The notes under the pieces were generated by a model. The model was not told the origin of the DNA. It worked only from the letters and a program-made list of their open reading frames with translations, and searched no databases. DNA of 64,000 bases from Takakia lepidozioides. Its lineage: Eukaryota; Streptophyta; Takakiopsida; Takakiales; Takakiaceae. Positions 37,087 to 48,230 of this stretch are shown one piece after another. Position 1 is the stretch's first letter. Every line of letters starts with the position of its first letter. The stretch lies in the NCBI GenBank assembly GCA_030704615.1, contig CM060734.1, positions 12,894,001-12,958,000 on the forward strand, written 5' to 3'. Position numbers and translations under genes: made by a program.

Positions 37087-37940
37087 TATTTCCACTACCG
37101 TGCTCCGCCTTCGACTCGGTTTGCCTCATCCTTCGGCATTGGGCCTTCAGCAGTGCGTCTATCGTAAGCCCATCAATGACCTTGCCATCCAGCTCCTCCG
37201 CTACCTAAGCGATGGCGAGCGCGCTGCGTCTCATGATGTGGTTCGCGACGCGGTGGCATCTATTGCTCGGGAGGTTGGGTATCATGTATTGCGTGAGCAA
37301 TCTCATCTACAGCCCACGCTCACGTCCCACTTTACACGTCGCCATGTCGACATCGTTCTAGAGATGGTTTGCGTACTCTTGCGGATGTCGTTCTCGCCGA
37401 CCCTACTAGAGCGGATCTGCTACCTCGCGCAGCTACCACACTGGGCACGGCAGCCGTTGTTGCAGCTCAGGCCAAGGAGCGCGACTACAGAGATTCACCC
37501 CACCGACAGATTTCTTCCGCTGGCGGTCAAGATATTTGGCTCCTTGCACAAGCACTTCGACGATTTCCTTCAGACATGTGCACATCATGCGGCGCAGAGC
37601 GGGTCCACTGGCATTTCGCATGCCTCCGTCCTTGTGGGATACTATTGACAACTTGTTTTAGTGGCTCTGCAGAGAGCACAAACCATATCTATTTTGCATC
37701 GGGCTGATGTGGCTAGCTCCGCGTCATCTCATCTTCCGCCTATGCCTAACACTTTGCCTATCCCTTTGCCGATCTCCTCCAGGTTGTTGGTTGGGTGGGT
37801 CGTTCTGGTTGAGTAGCTTACTATAGCTTTTGTTTTCTTCCTCCAACTTCTTTGTTCCTCCCCCTCTTTTGGGAACTTCTCATCCTATGTACGTTTACCC
37901 ATTGTATATGTTGTAAATAAAGTCTTACATGGTTTCATCA
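37087..37940 (+). mobile_element. 5'-truncated non-LTR element with restriction-like-endonuclease-type end
   Basis: It encodes a decayed C-terminal domain: GLPHPSALGLQQCVYRKPIN, LLRYLSDGERAASHDVVRDA, VDIVLE, then in another frame TLADVVLADPTRADLLPRAA and AKERDYRDSPHRQ, then LAVKIFGSLHKHFDDFLQTC. This pattern (Cys/His knuckle, S-H-D, D-I-V, D-P) is the end of reverse transcriptases with a restriction-like endonuclease, a common seed-free-plant retroelement as I recall it. The knuckle cysteines are partly lost. The 3' end has an AATAAAG polyadenylation-like signal (37,916). It splits a LINE tail unit whose halves otherwise join at GAGTGAGCCC/TCACAAAGG. Confidence 0.65.
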
Positions 37941-38050
37941 TCACAAAGGTAGTGTCTGTTCCCTCTTTTTCCGATCAAATGCGGGGTCTATGGGCACAAG
38001 GCTACGGCAAACAACATTTTTGAGTACGTTCTCACGCGCACACACAAACC
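37941..38050 (+). repeat. second half of the split LINE tail unit
   Basis: TCACAAAGGTAGTGTCTGTT through GGCACAAGGCTACGGCAAAC to a CA-rich end. It continues the unit interrupted at 37,086. Confidence 0.75.
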
Positions 38051-38971
38051 ATGTAAATTACAGTAAGAAATTTGGGGGGAGTCCTCTAGACAAATTTATA
38101 CGGATGTCGTGAAGAAGAGCTGCCAGCTCCACCTACAAATCCCCAACAAACCTGCCTCATTCAGCGTACTTTTCTTCGCTTCAAACACCCCACATTGACA
38201 AATTCTTTGCTACCGACAAACCCAGTGAGAATATAAGTGCTCTTGTTTAATTCGTATAAAGCAATAGGTACTCACTATTTCCAGGCCCGCGTGACGAAGA
38301 CATTCCTTGTTCGCCAAGGAGAGGGCCAGGTCATGCACACGGAATGCATGGAAGGGATCGTGGGCACTCGCTGCACCAACGCCTCCGCTGCTCCGACCGC
38401 CTCCGCCATCTCATCTTCTCTCTCTCTCTCTCGTTCTGCAAGAGAACTTGGTATAGATGAATGAAGAATATCACCATCCACAAGGAGCCCGCTGTGTAGA
38501 CTCTCAAGAGAAAACCCTAATCCTGCCAAAGTGCTGCTGGAAGCGACGATGAAACACTTGCTCTCAATCCCATTGCTTGTAAAATCTGGAGAGGATTGAG
38601 CCTTCTTTCTATCTGAAATTGAGGTTTTTGTGGGTGTCCTTTCGTGGGTGGGTAGGAGGGTGCCCATGTTCCTGAAATTTGTGTAGACTGCTCAGCGTGG
38701 GCCTTCGAAGCCAAGGCAGTAACATGATGCAAAATGGGGGCGGGCATGGTGTTACCTTCTTTCTTGTGGGGACGTTTTGGGTGTCCCCGTAAGCTCTCAA
38801 ACAGGATACGAGGTGTGGGTCAGAATTGGTGATGGAAGGGGTCATTTATGCTAAACACACATTACAGGGGAGGGTTGTTTCGGAATACATCAGTTGCATC
38901 TTGCAACGCTGCTTCGACAACAGTTCTTCGCTTCGGCAATCTGAGGTGACAAGGATTCCATCCTGCTGAGA

Positions 38972-39013
<42 letters not shown>

Positions 39014-39080
39014 TCATAGGCTTTCGCAATAGGCATATTGTGGACAGCTGTTTCCAGGAAAACCTTTTTTTTTCGTTCTT
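38051..39080. other. spacer with CT/CA microsatellite
   Basis: No gene recognised. (CT)n at 38,410-38,432, and a CT run passing into (CA)n at 38,968-39,013. The part close to 39,081 may be the leader of the Harbinger gene. Short frames on both strands lack domains. Confidence 0.4.
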
Positions 39081-41243
39081 TTGGGCCCTGTAGAGGATTT
39101 CATGGAGAACCAAGTCGCGTTCGGAGCTCTGGCTGCATCGGCTGCAGCAGTCAATGTGGCCCTACAGTTCGTATCAGGAGTCGTGAGCTTAACGAGGAAC
39201 CCTGCGTCAGATACCAGCATTCACACTCGAATAAGGAAACGGAGACATGAAGAAGACAATTCCTCCTTCATACCTGCAGTAATTGGCGCACAGGCTGATG
39301 AGGAGGCAGTGGCACGCCTGTTGGATTGGATCAACAAGCCACTCAACTGGTGGGATCACTTTGTAGCTTCCAAGGATCCCGATCCCAAGAGATGGACCAC
39401 TAATTTCAGGGTCCCGAAGGCGACATTTGACTACATATGCTCTTTAGTGAAGCCAGATCTGGAGTCAGGAACTCCACTGAATTTCATGGGAATTGAGGGA
39501 CGGTTCATACCTGTCGACAAGCAGGTGGGGATTGCCCTGCGCCGGCTTGCCTCTGGTGATGCACACACTATGGTTGGGGAGCTTTTTGGGGTTGGAACCT
39601 CCACTGTGTGCAAGATCACATGGAAGTTTGTGAGGTCAATGGAGAAGAGAGCTATGCTCCACATGCACTGGCCCAGAGGTGAGGAGATGGAAAGGGTGAA
39701 GGATGGATTCAGAAAGCTGCAGGGGCTGCCCAATTGCTGTGGTGCAATTGATGTGACGCACATTGTTATGGAACTCCAGGTATTGTATGGCCTCTCTGTC
39801 TCTCCTCCCTGGAATGAAAACAGGGTTTGCCCACAAGACTATGCAAAAACTGTAGGCAGCAATTCTCTTTAGCATAATTTTTTGTGGTTTTCAAAAACTT
39901 ACAAAGTGAGAGAGGACATACTAATACTGAACTAAAGCCTATCTATGTTATTCAACCTCTGTAGTGCTATGTCCCACTTGCAAACAATTTTAAACCAGCA
40001 AAGTTTCATGGAAATGGAAGTGGAAAGTCTACATCCTTTGTTAACTAGAATATCCCATAGAGGTACTTGAAAATAAATACGTTATTTGACTCTGAAAAGC
40101 CTGAAGACCCAATGGGCAGTGAGTGTTGTTGTGTCTTACTCCTTAAGTAGCCGGATTTGAGCAAGAGCTAAATTTTCTGTCTCTCCTAAAACTCAATGGT
40201 TTCCAGACTGCTAAATCTGTGCAGGTTGGAGATTCGTCAGTCGATTGGTTTGACCGGGAGGGCAACTACAGTATGGTGGTGCAAGCAATTGTTGACAGTG
40301 AAATGCGGTTTCGGGATGTCTTTACGGGGCTCCCCGGATCGGTAACCGATTCACGCGCTTTGCGGACCTCAGGCTTCCACCGACGCTGTGAGAATGGGGA
40401 GATTCTCAACGGCTCAGTCCAATCAGTGCATGTAAATCCCCTGAAACTGTCATGTACCAAGCTCTCTTTCCCAGTAAACCTTGTCATGCGATCAAATCAG
40501 GTTCCTTGTGTTAGTGCTAAGAGAGTGTCTGGCTATCGGCTACCCAAGTAGTAAACTTGTGAAGAAAGGACAATTCATAAAGGTCAAGGAAAACTATTTC
40601 TTTGCTTCATGATCAGACCATCCAGAGTAATGTAGGTGGTGGTAGAGAGAGGGAGAATATACTCATAAGATGTTGTTAGCCGTCCCTTGGGCGGAACAAG
40701 GGAGAGAATGTGCTCATAAGAGAGAGATCATGAATGCTTGCTTTGGAATGGCTATTATAATTGATTGTGACCTAACTGAATCCTTGCTTTTTTGGATTTG
40801 TGTAGGGTCCACCTTTGAGAGAGTACGTAGTTGGAGATGAGGCATATCCATTACTTCCGTGGCTTATGACTCCCTATGCCCCAGGTGTGTCAGGCCTGCT
40901 GACCGTCCAGGACGCTTTTAACTTCAAACACGTATACACACGTTCAGTCATAGATCGTGCATTTGGGAGGTTGAAGGGAGCTTGGCGGATATTGCACCAC
41001 ACATTGTGGCGCCCGGACCTCAAGAAACTTCCTCACTTGATTCTCTGTTGCTGCCTACTCCATAATATAATGATTGACAGAGGAGACAATCTGGAGGATG
41101 GGGTTGCGCTTATTGGCCATCATGATGAAAGCTACAGGTCTGTTGTTCTCTGGCTTTTGTATTTGAAAAGGATACAAGAATTCTTTCTTGGTCTGAGGGG
41201 ATGTGCCTCACAGCAACTGCCAAGGGGTAGTAAGTTGTTTTGA
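39081..41243 (+). CDS. PIF/Harbinger-type transposase gene, three exons
   Basis: Exon 1 is 39,081-39,779, exon 2 is 40,225-40,431 and exon 3 is 40,806 to the stop at 41,243, or to a possible donor near 41,138. Introns are GT...AG of 445 and 374 bp. All junctions are phase 0, with no stop in the spliced frame, giving roughly 400-420 residues. Exon 1 has a helix-turn-helix-like RRLASGDAHTMVGELFGVGT segment and the first catalytic Asp in GAIDVTHI. Exon 2 has the second in FTGLPGSVTDSRAL. Exon 3 has EYVVGDEAYPLLPWLMTPY and RSVIDRAFGRLKGAWRIL, where the usual third acidic residue, Glu, is Asp (GAT). It could be an autonomous element's transposase or a HARBI1-like host-derived gene. I saw no MYB/SANT partner ORF or terminal repeats. 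Confidence 0.85.
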
Positions 41244-43260
41244 GGAGCCAGAGCATGCTGTACTGTCTCAAATTCTATTTGTCTGTTATGGTACTCATGA
41301 TGTATGTCACTGGGATCAAACCATCTGGTCAGACAAGAAGCACAGGCAGCTGGCTTAAAGACTAATTAGGGGTTGAGATCATGTGATGCACTAGATCACT
41401 TGAGCAGAGCTAATTCCACTATGGGGATTGGTGCAGGCAACAGAGTGTGCTGTTGTTGGACTCTGATGGAAGCTTTTACAGAGATGCACTGTCCAATCTC
41501 CTGTTTTTTGAGGATCATCAGTAGACTTGCGTACAATACCGCTATCAATTGCCTTTGGCCTGGGCCTCATGCTCATACAGAATCACATGGCCTAAGGGAA
41601 AGACTGGCTCACCCACTGTAGGACCTGAGACTTGAGCTGGAAGATGTTTCAGGCAACATGTAAGGCCAGGAGAAGGTTCAAATGAAGTTCTTAGGCAGAG
41701 TCAGGTGTCAACTGAATGCTGGTTGCTGAAGGGAGAGATTCTAGGCAATGTTCCTGCCAAAGGTGCTCAATCCAATCCATCGCATGAGGGAATGGATGTT
41801 GAAGCCAACTGCCGACCTGGTGAGAGATGAGCCCCGTAGTTCTTGCAGAGTGGTAAGTTGTAGCCAACAGAAACACAGTGGAGGTGTGCTGCAGGTAGTC
41901 CACAATTTTGGAGGTTTACAGGCATATTTGGGGCAATCCTGCAGGGGTCAAGGCTATGGTTGAGTAGGTAGGGAAGCACATAAAGACTCTGATGTATCCT
42001 GTAGGAAAAGGGTGCCCCTGTTTTCTTTGGTGGGCTGCCTGTACAATAGAACTGACATGGCATTTGCAAGAGAATCTGTGAGACGTCTTAAATGAATCTT
42101 GGGACCTCATGAGGTTTTGTACGCATTTCAAAAAACCCTAATGAAAAATATTCAATGTCACAATAAGTATTCCGGCATATCTAGTGTTACATGCATGTAG
42201 TAAGGTGTTGTAGGATCAAACACAAGATGTCAATGACATGTGTAAAGAAACAGGGATCCACAAGTTGGCAAGTGCCTTCTGTGTTCTGAACTTCTGGTAG
42301 GTATTTAATACTTACCTTTGCTCAGAGCTTTCCCCGACCTCCTATTGATTTCTCTGCTGGAACCATCACCTCAAAAAACCAGTAAGATGGGTTAATTCAT
42401 TGGCTGTCCAATGCATCAATTGGTTCTTAGAGCTCTTCCTAGACAGCATGGAGAAGGGAGTGCCCCTTTTGTATAAAAAGTGAAGGATTTGGAGACGCAC
42501 AGTGCACTGGTCACAGACTGGTGATCCAATTACCATGGCTGGGTTAAGGATAGGAGGAGGCTGGGTATGGTCGCTAAAGTCCAGACACCACACGATATCA
42601 TGGATAGAAGAAGACGAGTCAACATATCGGACCCTAATTTTGTGTGTCAAAGAGACAAACGACTCCATCCAAACTTTGTTAGGTAAGGGGGTCTATTCCC
42701 GTGAAAACAGAGGTTAGGATACCAAATATAATAAAATTATATTGTGTATATTTATTATTTACGTTAAGAAACAGGGGATAATTATCAATAAATTTTCCAG
42801 GGCCTCTGTCCCCTGTTCTTTAAAAATAAGAAAATAAAAAAACAGGGGACAGGCCCTAAGAAAAACTTTATTTGGAATTATTAGGGAAAAATAAATAAAG
42901 CTCCCGGGCCAACCATAAGGCACACACACCGTAGTCAGTAGTCAGTGAAGAAAGGAACTAAACCGCTCAGAAGAGGGCCCCTAATGGCGGAACAAACCGA
43001 GCAAAACTCGTGAAGAAACAAGAAGGACCAAGAGGTCATCAAGAGCCAACAGAAATTAGTCTAGAAATGAGGAACAACAATCAAGCAAGATCTAGGACGG
43101 AGGGCCAATAGAAGTGGAGCCTAGATGCGTTCGAAGAGAGCTTGATCTGCTTCCAGTTGATTTCCTTGTCAAACTCGGGGGAGGCGGTGGAGGGTTGTGT
43201 GGGTGTTTCTCCAACGTTAAGGAGGTTGCATGGTCCAGACAATGTTTTGGCGAAGAGCTT
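41244..43260. other. no gene recognised; small AT/G-rich hairpin
   Basis: Short frames only, none with a known domain. At 42,799-42,857 an imperfect inverted repeat (CAGGGCC...TGTCCCCTGTT and AACAGGGGACAGGCCCT) flanks an A-rich loop. A related AACAGGGGA half-site lies at 42,770. It may be the remnant of a small inverted-repeat element. Confidence 0.4.
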
Positions 43261-43266
43261 TGACAT

Positions 43267-44261
43267 ATGATCCCTTTGTCAAGTCATTTTAGTGAAATTA
43301 AATATAATATATCTAGTTATTTATTTATTTTAAACTTGGAATTAGTTCAAGTGTTAAGTGACTTAAGATTGACACTTGAAATGTCTTATCCTCACGTTCA
43401 AGGTCGTGGGGCTCATCTCTCTCAAGTTGAGCCTGCACGACCGAGCTCTCTTTGCGTTGTATGTGATCGTACTTATGTAGGGATGACAGATCATTTGTGG
43501 GGTGGAATCCCCATAGCTTGGGTGATTTCAAAGTGATTTATCTCAAGAGCCACATACATATTAATATCATATGCAACTCAGACCACTACCCGGTCTCCAT
43601 CTCCCTCCCTCCTTCCCTCCTTCCCTCCTTCCCTCATCCCCTTCCGACCCATTCCATCTTTACAAACCCCAACCCCCCAACCTAGGATCCCTCACCATTA
43701 CCCCAGCGCAACATCACTGAATTCCGCAACCACTTTCTTCCCATCGCATCGGTTCTCACGCAAGATCTCTCCCACATCATTTTTTATACTAACCTGACAA
43801 ACTTCCCCGATACTACCTAGCTCACCGCTGAGCTCACCCTTACCTCCATATTACAAAAATTGACAAAAAAACGTTATAGCCACCTGCTCCGCTCCCCCTG
43901 ACATTGCCCAAACCACCCGCTCAAAGCAAAATGGTGGTTACCTCACTCGGTCGCAAAAACGCGCATAACTTCCCACCCTTCACCCACCATACATTTCGTC
44001 GTGCCCTCACTGTCATACCAAACTCTTCCACAACTTTACCATACAATGCATGGAGATCTGACCCCCGCATCACCTGCTTAAACACTCTCACTGTCTACTT
44101 GACTATCATGCCCCCTCGGGACGACCCAACCATTCTCTCTAAATGGATCTCTGCCCTCTCTAAAAATCGGTAGAGAAGCCAAAAAAAACCGCCTACAATA
44201 TTATCAAACAAAAACTAGGGGCAATCACAAGAAAATTATTTCCTCCTTTAACAAGCTACTA
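43267..44261 (+). pseudogene. LINE-2, endonuclease end and linker (left part)
   Basis: In successive frames it reads MTDHLWGGIPIAW and then IICNSDHYPVSI (about 43,565-43,600), the S-D-H motif at the end of the apurinic-like endonuclease of LINEs. The linker follows (for example the 43,904-44,173 frame, and from 44,174 REAKKNRLQYYQTKTRGNHK and SSFNKLL). The copy is frameshifted. The coding frame stops at 44,261, where MULE2 is inserted, and resumes in the same frame at 47,736. A CCCT/CCTT microsatellite lies at 43,600-43,640. Confidence 0.75.
44253..44261 (+). repeat. MULE2 target-site duplication, left
   Basis: AAGCTACTA, matching AAGCTATTA at 47,727-47,735 in 8 of 9 positions. A 9-bp duplication is typical of Mutator-like elements. 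Confidence 0.8.
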
Positions 44262-44847
44262 AGGGTAGCTACCGTGTGAGCAACTCACGTGCGTACGCTC
44301 ACGCTTTAAGTGGTAAACGTGAGCAGAATCCCTTAAGCGTGAGCAGATTGCAAGCGTGAGCAGATTAGTGAATGAGAGCCTACAACCGAGGGAAGAAGGG
44401 GGCCTATTGCCGTGGACAAAAACTACACTGCACAGATGCAATCTCCAACCCATCCGATGGAAGAATCCTTGCTGGGTGACGACCATATGGTACGAATGTG
44501 CGATGAAAAGCTGCCGGATGAATGATTTTTAAGATGAATGAAAAAGGGAATGGATGAATGTTGGATGACTTTTGGATGAAAAATGAGCGACATGAATGAA
44601 CCATGGTGTGTGTGCAGGTGCTCGGGATTAAGGTGTCGTCAACGATATCTTAATTCCCAGTACAAGGTGGCACATGACAACTCACGGAAAAACCAAAATC
44701 CCCGAAAAAAATCTCCCAAAAAAATTAACCAAAAAAATTTCAACCCAAAAAAAAGTATGACGCCTCCTGAAGGGAGCGTAACTTATGGTGTCGCTACACC
44801 ACAAGGGCTACTGCCTTCCAGCTGAAAGGTGGACACCTTCATGACAC

Positions 44848-44920
44848 ACCAGATCGTGGTTTGAACCCACAACCACATCCAACGTGGTATGTGCCCATTA
44901 CCACTGGGCTACATGCTGGT
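44848..44920 (-). repeat. tRNA-like sequence (tRNA pseudogene or SINE head)
   Basis: On the minus strand a 73-base segment has an A-box-like TAGCCCAGTGGTAATGGGC and a B-box-like GGGTTCAAACC at tRNA spacing, with D-stem GCCC/GGGC and a partly paired acceptor (CAG.../...CTG). The anticodon arm is poor, so it is unlikely to be a working tRNA. It lies inside MULE2 between two palindromes. It may be a tRNA-derived SINE remnant; no tail was identified. Confidence 0.5.
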
Positions 44921-45173
44921 TGTCCAACCCAAAAAACTTTCAAGGCGAAGAAGCCTTGGCGGTAAGGCGGTGTGTGTGCAGGTGGTGGGGATTAAGGTGT
45001 CATCAACGACATCTTAATTCCCCGTACGTGTTGCCACATGACGATTCATGGAAAAACCAACAACCCCAAAACAATTCAACCGAAAAAAATTTCACCCAAA
45101 AGATAAATGGATGTATTCAGTACATTGAACAAAGTGGAGTCATTGGCAAAGAATTGAACTCCTTCATAATACC

Positions 45174-45873
45174 TCACATTTCAGTAATCTTATCTCGCTG
45201 CAGAAATGTATAAACGTCAGTGGGACCCATTGTACATTGGTGAATGCACGTGTCTCGGTGAGGATCACAAAACATCCTGTGAATGTAGATATAGTATAGG
45301 TGTTTGCACGGGACAAATTTGGGTCTCTTTCCAATAGAGCTTGATAACGTGTTCTGGAAGTCCGGGCACGTGCAATTTGGAAAATTCCCAACAGTTACCT
45401 CATAAGTCATGTCGTGAACAATAGAACCCGATGTCACCATACTATACACCTGCCCATAGCCTAGAGGGGAGACATTGACAACTTGGGTCACCCGACACTG
45501 CAGGGTTCTTGCTGACTCAATTTTGCATTGGTTTTCGGGACGTGCCTCAACACGACAGACCACTTTTCCATTTCGTTTCGTAGGCCAGTCGTTCTCATGT
45601 GGTGGACGTGGGGAATGCGGATTGCGAACCCCGACATGAAACTGGTGTTATGACAGTTGGGCCTCTTGGAAGACGAAACCCGACATCCTCCAGCATCTCA
45701 ATTACTTGATTCGACAGACATGTTCCCACCTTCACTGGCCACACGGCTGGAATTTTAGTGATGTTTGAATCCCGACAAGTCCCCATCACACAACGTTGAA
45801 TGTCATCAGGGCAAAACCAGAAGTTGTGAGGTCTGGACTCCCGGGATGAAAATTGGTCTGGTGAATGAACCAT
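45174..45873 (-). pseudogene. MULE transposase C-terminus with SWIM zinc finger
   Basis: The block 45,563-45,174 carries the SWIM motif: CTCPDFQNTLS then FVPCKHLYYIYI (C-x-C...C-x-H). SWIM fingers are the usual C-terminal DNA-binding module of MULE transposases. Upstream, 45,873-45,595 (KVGTCLSNQVIEMLEDVGFR) is in the same sense and belongs to the same gene, separated by a stop near 45,594. The DDE catalytic domain is missing. The orientation is opposite to the LINE it sits in. Confidence 0.75.
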
Positions 45874-47726
45874 GGATGACTGCTACAACATTTATCCTTA
45901 CTGATCAGCATGTACGCAGAGAAACAGGCATTAAGTTGTCCTCAACGCCAGCTTAATTCGCAGCCCCTGTTAGCACATGACAATTCAACCCATGAAAGAA
46001 ATAAATGATTCCAAAAAACCTTACCGATAAGCATTTCTGTGCAGGGAAACAGGCATTAAGGTGGCGTCAACGCCAGCTTAATTCCGAGCCCCTGTTGGCA
46101 CATGACAATTCAACCTAGGGAAAAAATCTTAGCGGTAAGCATGTGTGTGCAGGGGCTTGGGATTAAGGTGTCGTCAACGTCATCTTAATTCCCAGCAAGT
46201 TTTCAAAAAAAACAAAAAACAAAAAAAACCGTTTATTTTTTTTATTTTATTTTTTCCCCCTTCCTCGAATGTGCTAGATTAAGGTGTCGTCAATGACATC
46301 TTAATTCCCAGTACGAGTTGGCACATGACAATTCATGGAAAAACCAAAAACCCAAAAAACAATTCACCCAAAAAATTTCAATCCAAAAAAATCTGATGGC
46401 GAACAGCCTTGGCGGTAAGGTGGTGTGTGTGCAGGTGCTGGGGATTAAGGTGTCGTCAACGACATCTTAATTCCCAGCAAGTTTTCCAATATATATATAT
46501 ATATATCCGTTTGTTTGTTTTTTGTTTTTTTTCCTTCCCCGAATGTGCCAGATTAAGGTGTCGTCAATGACATCTTAATTCCCAGTACGAGTGGGCATGG
46601 AAAAACCAAAAACCCCAAAAAAACTCACCCAAAAAATTTCAACCCAAAAAAATCTGATGGCGAACAGCCTTGGCGGTAAGGCCGTGTGTGTGCAGGTGCT
46701 GGGGATTAAGGTGTCGTCAACGACATCTTAATTCCCAGCAAGTTTTCAAAAAAAAAAAAAAAAAATCCGTTTGTTTTTTTTTTCCTTCCCCGAATGTGCC
46801 AGATTAAGGTGTCGTCAACGACATCTTAATTCCCAGTACGAGTGGGCACATGACAATTCATGGAAAAACCAAAAATCCCAAAAAAATTCACCCAAAAAAT
46901 TTCAACCCAAAAAAATCTGATGGCGAACAGCCTTGGCGGTAAGGTGGTGTGTGTGCAGGTGCTGAGGATTAAGGTGTCGTCAACGACATCTTAATTCCCA
47001 GTACGAGTTGGCACATGACAATTCATGAAAAAAACCAAAAACCCCAAAAAAATTCACCCAAAAAATTTTAACCCAAAAAAATCTGATGGCGAACAGCCTT
47101 GGCGGTAAGGTGGTGTGTGTGTGCAGGTGTTGGGGACTAAGGTGTACACAACAAACGCGGTCCCCCTAGTGTCCTTGTTGGTACCAATTCGAATCTGACG
47201 AATCGCACCATATTTACCAAACGACATCTTAATTCCCAGTACGTGTTTTGAATCGTTTATTTATAAAGCACGAGTTCACCTCTCTGCCTTCTTTAGATTT
47301 GGGTGTGAGCCTCTCTCTCAACCTTGGATACTTGGAAAAATGACAAGTAACCCCTCCTCAATCAACAAAGCAATGTGGATTCATTGTTGGCAATATACAC
47401 TGCACTTTCACAATTGATTTGCAAGCAAGACTAGCATGGTTTAAAGGATTTCAGAGCTCGGGGGATTTGGGAGCTACTACTACAAAACAACTTTGTATTA
47501 TTTCATTTATTTCATTCATCCATGTCTCATTCATCATACATACATTCATCCGCCATTCATCCCTCATTCATCCCAACAGCATCTATAACCGAGCTTGTAA
47601 TACTGGCCACTCTACGTAGTAATAGGTCTTCTAAGTGGAGTAGGCGTCCGCGGTTATAGGTGGGCAGATCCTGAAGCGTGAGCTTTCTGCTCACGGAATT
47701 TTCTGCTCACAGAATAGCATCCCCCC

Positions 47727-47735
47727 AAGCTATTA
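47727..47735 (+). repeat. MULE2 target-site duplication, right
   Basis: AAGCTATTA, 8 of 9 identical to 44,253-44,261. It directly follows the C run that ends MULE2. Confidence 0.8.
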
Positions 47736-48230
47736 CATGATCATCCCAAAAAAGCACACAAAGCCATCTTCAATCCCGCGCTTAACCCGCCCATCGACTG
47801 CCTCAAACATCGGTCTGGCCACTTACTAACCAACCTTGAAGACATAAAGAATGAAATATGGACCCTAGCGTACTCCTCCTATGCACCTCCTCTCACAAAC
47901 TGCCTACACCCTAGCCAACATACTCCCGACTGTATGTGTAAAATTAAACACTATCATTGGCATCACCTTGACGGTTTTACACTGGACAAACGAGGCGCTC
48001 CAACATATCGTATCTATGATTTTTTCACAATTGACCTCTACGAATCCTGCCTAAAATCTCTCTCCAAAGCAAAAGCCCAAGGCCCAGATATGATACCCAA
48101 TGCCATACTCCAAGCTCTCGACCCCCAACTCCATCTCTTTCCCTTCAAATTCTTGAAATTCTATTACCAGCTACATCGCCATGGGACTATCATCTTATCT
48201 GTGGTAAAGACATTGGCTGGTGACTGAAGC
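47736..48230 (+). pseudogene. LINE-2, RT entry region (right part)
   Basis: Continues LINE-2 in the same frame: KAHKAIFNPALNPPIDCLKH, ILQAL, and the block KAQGPDMIPNAI (48,079-48,114), the first conserved RT motif of LINEs (K-A-x-G-P-D-x-I-P-N). It ends near 48,230 after LHRHGTIILS, before the catalytic motif, and is followed by unrelated sequence, so the copy is broken here. Confidence 0.75.

Larger units (their letters stand above)
44627..47245. repeat. MULE2 palindrome array (ATTAAGGTGTCGT / ACGACATCTTAAT)
   Basis: A near-perfect palindrome of about 28 bp (arms ATTAAGGTGTCGT and ACGACATCTTAAT) recurs near 44,629, 44,992, 45,931, 46,049, 46,163, 46,274, 46,444, 46,553, 46,706, 46,803 and 46,970, with a split copy near 47,139/47,222. 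Copies at 45,931 and 46,049 have a GGCGTCAACGCC-type centre. From about 46,130 they sit in tandem units that also contain GGCGAACAGCCTTGGCGGTAAG and poly-A/poly-C runs. In the last copy the arms are separated by about 70 bp of inserted sequence. Confidence 0.85.
44262..47726. mobile_element. MULE2: Mutator-like element inserted in LINE-2
   Basis: 3,465 bp bounded by a 9-bp duplication. Terminal sequences are AGGGTAGCTACCGTGTGAGC (left) and, reversed, GGGGGGATGCTATTCTGTGAGC (right). Subterminal repeats of GTGAGCAGA/TCTGCTCAC and GGATGAATG/CATTCATCC are in inverted order at the two ends. Removing it plus one duplication copy restores the LINE-2 frame (S-S-F-N-K-L-L then H-D-H-P-K-K-A-H). It carries the 3' end of a transposase gene (SWIM zinc finger, minus strand), a tRNA-like segment and about a dozen long palindromes. 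The catalytic part of the transposase is absent, so it is internally deleted and non-autonomous. Confidence 0.9.

Noticed and set aside
46490-46510. (AT)n run as a regulatory site
   Set aside because: Simple microsatellite inside the MULE2 tandem units, where other copies have poly-A at the same place.
44627-47245. CRISPR-like array
   Set aside because: Repeats are palindromes within larger tandem units of irregular spacing in a plant transposon; spacers are repeats themselves.
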